Shown here: piece after piece, positions 1-4,160 of the stretch
How positions within the stretch are numbered: the stretch's first letter is position 1
Layout of the letters: every line of letters begins with the position of its first letter
NCBI GenBank assembly: GCA_035506135.1
Contig: DATJPY010000097.1
Coordinates: 1-9,420, forward strand
Reading direction: 5' to 3'
Source of the DNA: DATJPY01 sp035506135
GTDB lineage: Bacteria; Myxococcota_A; UBA9160; PR03
DNA: 9,420 nt
The notes under the pieces: model-generated
Databases searched by the model: none
Told to the model about the DNA's origin: nothing
What the model saw: the letters and a program-made list of their open reading frames with translations, nothing else
Position numbers and translations under genes: made by a program

Positions 1-297
1 GACAGCCCCGACGACCCGTCGGAGAAGACGCCGCGGCTCGCGTGCGACGACGGCATCGACAACGACGGCGACGGGAAGATCGACATGCTGGACCCCGGCT
101 GCCCGTTCCCGCATGCGACCTACGAGAACCCGCAGTGCGACGACGGCATCGACAACAACGGCGACGGCCTGGTCGACTTCGACGACCCGAACTGCACGCG
201 CGAGTGGCCGTACTGGGAGAAGATCCCGACCTGCGGGCTCGGGGCGGAGCTGGTGCTCGTGCTGCCGCTGCTCGGCTGGATGCGCCGCCGGCGGTGA
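1..297 (+). CDS. C-terminal part of an exported DGxDNDGDG-repeat protein with a sorting-like tail
   Basis: The frame is open from base 1, so the N-terminus lies outside the window; 98 residues remain. Two copies of a Cys-bounded acidic repeat are visible, CDDGIDNDGDGKIDMLDPGC (15-34) and CDDGIDNNGDGLVDFDDPNC (46-65), and residues 1-14 look like the tail end of an earlier unit. The DxDxDG-like spacing resembles thrombospondin type-3/EF-hand-type calcium loops, so calcium binding is plausible but not shown. The end is Cys78-GLG, a hydrophobic stretch of about 13 residues, then RRRR (95-98). This layout resembles the MYXO-CTERM/PEP-CTERM class of C-terminal signals, which are processed by membrane proteases and leave proteins at the cell surface. 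I infer a secreted or surface-anchored protein. Total length, N-terminal signal and any catalytic domain cannot be seen. Confidence 0.8.
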   Translation, partial: DSPDDPSEKTPRLACDDGIDNDGDGKIDMLDPGCPFPHATYENPQCDDGIDNNGDGLVDFDDPNCTREWPYWEKIPTCGLGAELVLVLPLLGWMRRRR

Positions 298-363
298 CGC
301 CGCCAGCGGGCGGCCTCGAGGGCGTGGCCTCGTCGCGCGGGTGCGTGCTATGGAGGTCGGACC

Positions 364-1230
364 GTGGCCGACTTCCTTCGCGACACCGGGGTCGAGGCCC
401 TCGGGCCGGGCCGCTACCGCGCGACGCTCTCGCCCGAGTGGGCCGTGTGGGGCCCGAACGGCGGCTACGTGGCGGCGATCGCGCTGCGCGCGGCGATGGC
501 CGCGAGCCGCCTCCCGCGCCCGGCGAGCCTCCACTGCCACTTCCTCGCGGTGGGTGAGTTCGCGCCGGTCGAGCTGCGCGTCGAGTCGCGCGGCGGCGGC
601 AAGCGCGCGGAGTCGCTCTGCGTCGACGTCACCCAGGGCGATCGCACTCTCCTCGGCGCGACGGTCTGGATGGTCGACGACGGGCTCCGCGGCTTCGAGC
701 ACGACTTCGGAAGGGCGCCCGAGGTGACTGCGCCCGGCGCGCTGAAGGGCTACCAGGACCTCGCCGAGGACTACGTCGACTGGTACCCGATCTGGCGCAG
801 CATCGAAGGGCGCCCGCTGCGATGGCGCGGGCCGCCGGGCGCGCCGCAGTGGCACACCTGGATGCGCTTCACCGACACGGCCGTTCCCGACCGCGCCGCC
901 GACGCGCTCCGCCAGACCCTCTGGCTCGACTTCCCGGGCTGGAACGCGACGACCTCCGCGCATCCGTGGCCGTTCCACTTCCTGGCGCCGAACCTCGATC
1001 TCACCGTGCAGTTCCACCGCTTCGCGCCCGACTGCGAGTGGATCCTGGCCGACGGCTTCGTCCCGCTCGCCGCGGACGGCATGGTCGGCTGCGTCTCGCG
1101 GCTCTGGACCGAGGACGGGCGCCTGCTCGCGACCGGCACCTCCAAGCATCTCTGCCGCCCGAATCCCCGCTACGAGGAGGAGCTCGCGCGGGCGCGTGCG
1201 CTCGGCCTCCTGCCGGAGGCCGAGGGCTAG
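364..1230 (+). CDS. TesB-like acyl-CoA thioesterase (double hotdog)
   Basis: The 288-residue product matches the thioesterase-like family related to TesB/acyl-CoA thioesterase II, built from two hotdog domains. The N-terminal one (about 1-115) has the WGPNGGYVAAIALRA motif near residue 27, typical of the central hotdog helix. The C-terminal one (about 150-275) has NLDLTVQFHR (Asp212 inside it), PLAADGMVGCVSRLW and LLATGTSKHLCRP, a family-typical ending. Such cytosolic enzymes hydrolyse acyl-CoA to free acid and CoA; the substrate cannot be read from the sequence. The GTG start at 364 is chosen because a strong Shine-Dalgarno GGAGG (352-356) lies 7 nt upstream and the protein begins in register with the family. 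It stands alone on the + strand and converges with the DUF1028 gene, with 13 bp between the stops. Confidence 0.85.
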   Translation: MADFLRDTGVEALGPGRYRATLSPEWAVWGPNGGYVAAIALRAAMAASRLPRPASLHCHFLAVGEFAPVELRVESRGGGKRAESLCVDVTQGDRTLLGATVWMVDDGLRGFEHDFGRAPEVTAPGALKGYQDLAEDYVDWYPIWRSIEGRPLRWRGPPGAPQWHTWMRFTDTAVPDRAADALRQTLWLDFPGWNATTSAHPWPFHFLAPNLDLTVQFHRFAPDCEWILADGFVPLAADGMVGCVSRLWTEDGRLLATGTSKHLCRPNPRYEEELARARALGLLPEAEG

Positions 1231-1243
1231 CCGCCCGGCCGCC

Positions 1244-1990
1244 TCACGGCCCGGGCGCGCAGCGCGGCGTTGCGTCGGCCTGCCGGGCGCGCCACGCCTC
1301 GAGGATCCCGCGCAGGACCGCCACCGGGTTCGCCTGGCCCTTGTCCTGGTCGGGAGCGGCGAGGCGCAGCCAGGGCGCCGACACGTGGTCCCGGGGCTTG
1401 GCGACGATCAGGAACGCGGAGAGCGCCGCCTGCTCCCGCGAGCAGCGGCGGTCGCCGCCGCGCGCCGCGCCGGCCTCGAGCGCGAGCTGGAGGCGGTCGA
1501 CGAGCGGGCAGCGCGGCGCGCTGGCCTCGTAGGCGGCGAGCGCGTCGCGGACGACCTCCGGTCCGTAGAGCGTGTTCCCCTGCACCGAGACGCCGCGCGC
1601 GTGCGCGTCGCCGTGCCAGTCGAGGGACCACGCCCCCGTGTAGGCGGCCGGCGCGTCGAGGAAGTCCAGCGAGACCACGCCGTACTGGCGCAGCCGGTGC
1701 AGCGGGAGGAAGCCCAGCCAGTCGAAGTCGGCGCTCGCGATCTCGCCGACGATCGCCTGCGGGCTCGCCCCCTGCGCCAGTCGATCCATCCCGGTGTCGC
1801 GGCCGTCGCGATTGGTGAACGCCTGGGCGGCGATCACGCCGTGGCCGGGCACCACGCCGGCGATCACCGCCGCGCCGGCGATGCACGAGGCGCCGGCGAT
1901 CCCGACCTCGCGGGTCTCGGAGTCGACGGCGACGATCGACCAGGTCGCCCGCGCGGGCCCCGCCGCCGCGACCGCCGCGGCCGTGAGCAC
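1244..1990 (-). CDS. Secreted DUF1028-family (Ntn-hydrolase-like) protein
   Basis: The protein matches DUF1028: TWSIVAVDSETREVGIAGAS at the N-terminus, then a G-V-I-A-A-Q-A segment, YTGAWS, GVSVQGNTLYGPEVV in the middle and GGDRR later. DUF1028 is placed in the N-terminal-nucleophile hydrolase clan; its reaction is not established. From the GTG start at 1990 it has 248 residues, but then the export signal lacks a basic n-region. In-frame codons upstream add T-R-R-K-L-A-A, and an in-frame CTG at 2014-2012 overlaps the aquaporin stop (CTGA). That start would give MTRRKLAAVLTAAAV..., an Ala-rich signal with a Tat-like TRRKL, cleaved at ARA|TW. A GGAGA (2007-2003) sits 12 nt before the GTG, so the start is unresolved. 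It is co-directional with, and probably translationally coupled to, the aquaporin upstream. The C-terminal ~70 residues are less typical. Confidence 0.85.
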   Translation of the reverse strand: MLTAAAVAAAGPARATWSIVAVDSETREVGIAGASCIAGAAVIAGVVPGHGVIAAQAFTNRDGRDTGMDRLAQGASPQAIVGEIASADFDWLGFLPLHRLRQYGVVSLDFLDAPAAYTGAWSLDWHGDAHARGVSVQGNTLYGPEVVRDALAAYEASAPRCPLVDRLQLALEAGAARGGDRRCSREQAALSAFLIVAKPRDHVSAPWLRLAAPDQDKGQANPVAVLRGILEAWRARQADATPRCAPGP

Positions 1991-2010
1991 CGCGGCGAGC
2001 TTTCTCCGAG

Positions 2011-2709
2011 TCAGGCGCGATCGCCGAACAGCGCGCGGTGCACGGCGCCCGCCGTCGCGGCGCCCGCGATCGGCGCCACCCAGAAGAGCCAGAGCTGCGC
2101 CAGCGCCCAGCCGCCCACGAACACCGCCTGGCTCGTGCTGCGTGCCGGATTCACCGACGTGTTCGTCACCGGGATGCTGATCAGGTGGATCAGCGTGAGG
2201 CAGAGCCCGATCGTCAGCGGCGCGAGCGCGGTGGAGGCGCGCTCGCTCGTCGACCCGAGGATCACCATGAGGAACATGAAGGTCATGACGAACTCGCTGA
2301 CGAAGCAGGAGCCGAGCGCGTACTTGCCCGGAGAGTGCTCCGCGTAGCCGTTCGCCGCGAAGCCCGCCGAGAGGTCGAAGCCGGGCTTGCCGCTGGCGAT
2401 CAGGTAGAGCACGAACGCGCCGACGATGCCCCCCGCGACCTGCGCGATGATGTAGGGCACGAGATCCGACGCGGGGAAGCGCCCGCTCGCGAAGAACCCG
2501 ATCGACACGGCGGGGTTCAGGTGCGCGCCCGAGATGTGGCCGACGGCGTGCGCCATCGTGAAGACGGTGAGGCCGAAGGCGAGCGACACCCCGAGCAGGC
2601 CGATCCCGACCTGCGGGAACGCCGCCGAGATCACGGCGCTGCCGCAGCCTCCGAGCACCAGCCAGAAGGTCCCCAGGAACTCCGCCGCGGAGCGAGTGCC
2701 GATCGACAT
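2011..2709 (-). CDS. aqpZ: AqpZ-type aquaporin (water channel)
   Basis: The 232-residue integral membrane protein agrees with bacterial AqpZ in length and along its whole sequence. Both aquaporin boxes are present: HLNPAVS (NPA 65-67) and VNPARST (NPA 187-189). The aromatic/Arg selectivity filter reads Phe45, His175, Thr184, Arg190, the water-selective AqpZ pattern rather than the wider GlpF one. AEFLGTFWLVLGGCGSAV (9-26) is the usual first helix, and six membrane segments plus two half-helices are expected. The start at 2709 is chosen because MSIGTRSAAEFLGT is the family-type N-terminus and AAAGGG (2721-2716) lies 6 nt before it; the frame stays open for 90 bp upstream but that extension is Arg-rich and unlike the family. 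It is the first gene of a two-gene - strand unit with the DUF1028 gene and diverges from the threonine aldolase side. Confidence 0.95.
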   Translation of the reverse strand: MSIGTRSAAEFLGTFWLVLGGCGSAVISAAFPQVGIGLLGVSLAFGLTVFTMAHAVGHISGAHLNPAVSIGFFASGRFPASDLVPYIIAQVAGGIVGAFVLYLIASGKPGFDLSAGFAANGYAEHSPGKYALGSCFVSEFVMTFMFLMVILGSTSERASTALAPLTIGLCLTLIHLISIPVTNTSVNPARSTSQAVFVGGWALAQLWLFWVAPIAGAATAGAVHRALFGDRA

Positions 2710-2727
2710 GCTTGGCCCTTTCCCGAT

Positions 2728-2748
2728 GGGTTCGAACCCGAGTCTATA
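2728..2748 (-). promoter_or_regulatory. Candidate aquaporin promoter element with adjacent palindrome
   Basis: Reading toward the aquaporin, TATAGA (2748-2743) is a reasonable -10 hexamer, standing out in otherwise GC-rich DNA. Just downstream is a perfect 12-bp palindrome, GGGTTCGAACCC (2728-2739), roughly where transcription would begin and upstream of the ribosome-binding site. A repressor operator is possible. No convincing -35 is seen: an ATGACA lies upstream but only 14 nt away. On the + strand the same AT-rich patch reads TATACT (2745-2750), which could equally serve the divergent side. The role is an inference. Confidence 0.3.
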
Positions 2749-2753
2749 CTGGC

Positions 2754-2758
2754 GGGAG
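2754..2758 (+). promoter_or_regulatory. Shine-Dalgarno of the 39-codon ORF
   Basis: GGGAG lies 8 nt upstream of the ATG at 2767. It is the strongest ribosome-binding site in the divergent intergenic region and supports translation starting here rather than only at the aldolase GTG. Confidence 0.45.
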
Positions 2759-2766
2759 TGTCTGTC

Positions 2767-2886
2767 ATGCAGAAATCGGCGCCGGCGGCGGACCCGCATG
2801 GATGGGATCGCCTCCGCAGACGCGACCGGCGCGCGGTGGTGCCTTTCCGCCGCGAGGGCGACCCGCCGCGGATCGGGCTCGCGTGA
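2767..2886 (+). CDS. Small ORF (39 aa) overlapping the threonine aldolase start
   Basis: An ATG at 2767 opens a 39-codon frame starting MQKSAPAADPHGWDRL, followed by a very Arg-rich middle and an end PPRIGLA. I recognise no family. Three things support real translation: a GGGAG site 8 nt before the ATG, a high G/C bias at third positions (about 33 of 39 codons), and a stop that overlaps the next start as GTGA (2883-2886), the classic arrangement of translational coupling. The aldolase itself has no good ribosome-binding site, so this frame may mainly deliver ribosomes to it. It could also be a remnant of a longer gene, or chance in GC-rich DNA. Confidence 0.4.
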   Translation: MQKSAPAADPHGWDRLRRRDRRAVVPFRREGDPPRIGLA

Positions 2887-3968
2887 AGACCCTCGACCTC
2901 CGCAGCGACACCGTGACGCGCCCGACCCCGGCGATGCGCGAGGCGATGGCGCGCGCGGAGGTCGGCGACGACGTCTACGGTGAGGACCCCACCGTCGGGC
3001 GGCTGGAGGCCGAGGCGGCCGCGCGCGTCGGCAAGGAGTCCGCGGTCTTCGTGCCGTCCGGCACGATGGCCAACCAGATGGCGGTGCGATTGCACAGCCA
3101 CCACGGCGAGGCGGTGCTGGCGCCGGAGGGCGCCCACGTGCTGCGCTACGAGGGCGGCGGCGCGGCGGCGCTCTCGGGGGTGCAGATCACCACCATCGGC
3201 CGGGCCGGGCTCTACGACGCCGCCGACGTGCGCGCGGCCTTCGTACCCTCCGCGGACGTGCACCTCGCGCCGACGGTGCTGCTCACGGCGGAGAACACGC
3301 ACAACACCTCGGGCGGCCGCGTCTTCCCGTTCGAGCGGCTCGCCGCGGCCGCCGCGGCGGCGCGCGAGCTCGGCCTGCGCACGCACCTCGACGGAGCGCG
3401 GCTCTTCAACGCCGAGGTCGCGAGCGGGATTCCCGCGGCGCGCTGGGCCGCTCCCTTCGACACCGTCGCCTTCTGCTTCTCGAAGGGGCTGGGCGCGCCG
3501 GTGGGCTCGGTGCTCTGCGGCACGCGCGAGTCGATGCTGCGCGCGAGGCGGGTGCGGAAGATGCTCGGCGGCGGCATGCGCCAGGCGGGCATCCTCGCGG
3601 CGGGCGCGCTCTTCGCGCTCGAGCACCACGTCGAGCGCCTCGCGGCCGACCACGCGAACGCGCGCCGGCTCGCGGACGGCATCGCGAAGATCGGCCTCGC
3701 CGTCGAGGGAGCCTGCGAGACGAACATGGTGATGTTCCGGCTGCCCGCGCGGGCGGGGCGGGCGGTCGAGCCCGCGGGCTCTGTGGGCGACGTGCTTCCG
3801 CTCCTGCGCGCCATGCAGCGGCGCAAGCTCTTGATCAACCCGATCGCGCCGGGCCTCTTCCGCGCGGTCACGCACCTCGACCTCGCGGCCGACGACGTCG
3901 AGGACGCCCTCGGCCGGCTCGAGGAGGCGCTCGCCGAGCTGCGCGGAGCGAGTGCGGCCGCGCCTTGA
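2883..3968 (+). CDS. ltaE: Low-specificity L-threonine aldolase (PLP enzyme)
   Basis: This 361-residue cytosolic enzyme cleaves L-threonine or L-allo-threonine to glycine and acetaldehyde. The N-terminus KTLDLRSDTVTRPTPAMREAM and GDDVYGEDPTV are diagnostic. PLP-site residues are in register with the family: His85 in EGAHVLRYE (ring stacking), Asp170 and Arg173 in HLDGARLFN, and Schiff-base Lys201 in FSKGLGAPVGS; GTMANQ supplies phosphate contacts. Fold-type I aminotransferase architecture and full length are expected. The GTG at 2883 is preferred because MKTLDLRSD is the standard family start; the frame is open further upstream but that part is not homologous-looking. Translation is probably coupled to the small ORF whose stop it overlaps (GTGA). 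Downstream, 192 bp separate it from trpEG on the same strand, and the trp attenuator hairpin may also stop its read-through. Confidence 0.93.
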   Translation: MKTLDLRSDTVTRPTPAMREAMARAEVGDDVYGEDPTVGRLEAEAAARVGKESAVFVPSGTMANQMAVRLHSHHGEAVLAPEGAHVLRYEGGGAAALSGVQITTIGRAGLYDAADVRAAFVPSADVHLAPTVLLTAENTHNTSGGRVFPFERLAAAAAAARELGLRTHLDGARLFNAEVASGIPAARWAAPFDTVAFCFSKGLGAPVGSVLCGTRESMLRARRVRKMLGGGMRQAGILAAGALFALEHHVERLAADHANARRLADGIAKIGLAVEGACETNMVMFRLPARAGRAVEPAGSVGDVLPLLRAMQRRKLLINPIAPGLFRAVTHLDLAADDVEDALGRLEEALAELRGASAAAP

Positions 3969-3985
3969 CGAGGCGCGCGGGGTGT

Positions 3986-3991
3986 GGGAAG
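3986..3991 (+). promoter_or_regulatory. Shine-Dalgarno of the trp leader peptide
   Basis: GGGAAG lies 9 nt before the ATG at 4001 and supports translation of the 14-codon leader ORF. An in-frame TTG at 3992 touches this site and is too close to be the start. Confidence 0.55.
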
Positions 3992-4000
3992 TTGCGGCCC

Positions 4001-4045
4001 ATGCGCGCGTTCCTGCATGGCTGGTGGTGGCGCCCCTGCTCCTGA
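4001..4045 (+). CDS. trpL: trp leader peptide (14 aa, three consecutive Trp)
   Basis: The ORF encodes MRAFLHGWWWRPCS followed by TGA. Three adjacent TGG codons (4022-4030) in a 14-residue peptide, placed just upstream of an anthranilate synthase gene and a terminator hairpin, are the hallmark of a ribosome-mediated tryptophan attenuator. The peptide itself has no expected function; its translation rate senses charged tRNA-Trp. The stop codon overlaps the first bases of strand 2 of the attenuator (4044-4052), so a ribosome that finishes the peptide covers strand 2, while one stalled at the Trp codons leaves it free. A GGGAAG lies 9 nt upstream of the ATG. Confidence 0.88.
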   Translation: MRAFLHGWWWRPCS

Positions 4046-4113
4046 GGCGGCCCGCCGAACTGCGCGCGCGTGAGATCCCGAAGGCCGCCTCTCCCGAGGC
4101 GGCCTTTGTGCTT
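4003..4113 (+). promoter_or_regulatory. Tryptophan attenuator (strands 1-4) upstream of trpEG
   Basis: All four strands of a classical attenuator can be traced. Strand 1 is GCGCGCGTTC (4003-4012), which pairs with GAACTGCGCGC (4057-4067) apart from one bulged T, giving the 1:2 hairpin enclosing the Trp codons. Strand 2 is GAGGCGGCC (4044-4052). Strand 3 is GGCCGCCTC (4083-4091), an exact complement of strand 2. Strand 4 is GAGGCGGCC (4096-4104), identical to strand 2, so the 2:3 antiterminator (9 bp, ~30-nt loop) and the 3:4 terminator (11 bp) are mutually exclusive. Ribosome stalling on 4022-4030 at low Trp leaves strand 2 exposed and favours read-through into trpEG. The mechanism is inferred by analogy with known trp attenuators, for example those before the fused rhizobial trpE(G). 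Confidence 0.85.
4081..4113 (+). terminator. Rho-independent terminator hairpin (attenuator 3:4)
   Basis: AAGGCCGCCTC (4081-4091), a TCCC loop and GAGGCGGCCTT (4096-4106) form a perfect 11-bp stem with a 4-nt loop. The following TTTGTGCTT (4105-4113) is only moderately T-rich, as expected at this base composition. It sits 47 nt before the trpEG start and follows the leader peptide, so it should act conditionally. It may also end transcripts from the aldolase. Confidence 0.85.
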
Positions 4114-4148
4114 CCGGCGCCCCGCGTCGGACCGCCCCGGGACGCGGC

Positions 4149-4154
4149 AGGAGA
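4149..4154 (+). promoter_or_regulatory. Shine-Dalgarno deciding the TTG start of trpEG
   Basis: AGGAGA lies 6 nt before the TTG at 4161. There is no better ATG or GTG in frame near it, and the encoded N-terminus (SNDRSYVTRGGV) fits the family, so this site fixes the unusual start codon. Confidence 0.7.
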
Positions 4155-4160
4155 GTCCCG

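Noticed and set aside
299..314. GCCGCC-AGCG-GGCGGC hairpin just after the first gene's stop.
   Set aside because: Six base pairs and no T-run; such short GC hairpins are common by chance here. Could be a weak terminator but not supported.
2728..2742. GGGTTCGAACCC resembles the T-arm of a tRNA, raising the idea of a tRNA 3' end or attachment-site remnant.
   Set aside because: The 5-bp T-stem does not pair properly (two mismatches), and no acceptor stem, anticodon arm or CCA can be found around it.
3965..3993. TTGACG at 3965-3970, overlapping the aldolase stop, as a -35 for the trp leader transcript.
   Set aside because: At 17-nt spacing the -10 position reads GAAGTT, a poor match, and the resulting start would fall downstream of the leader ribosome-binding site. 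The real promoter is not identified.
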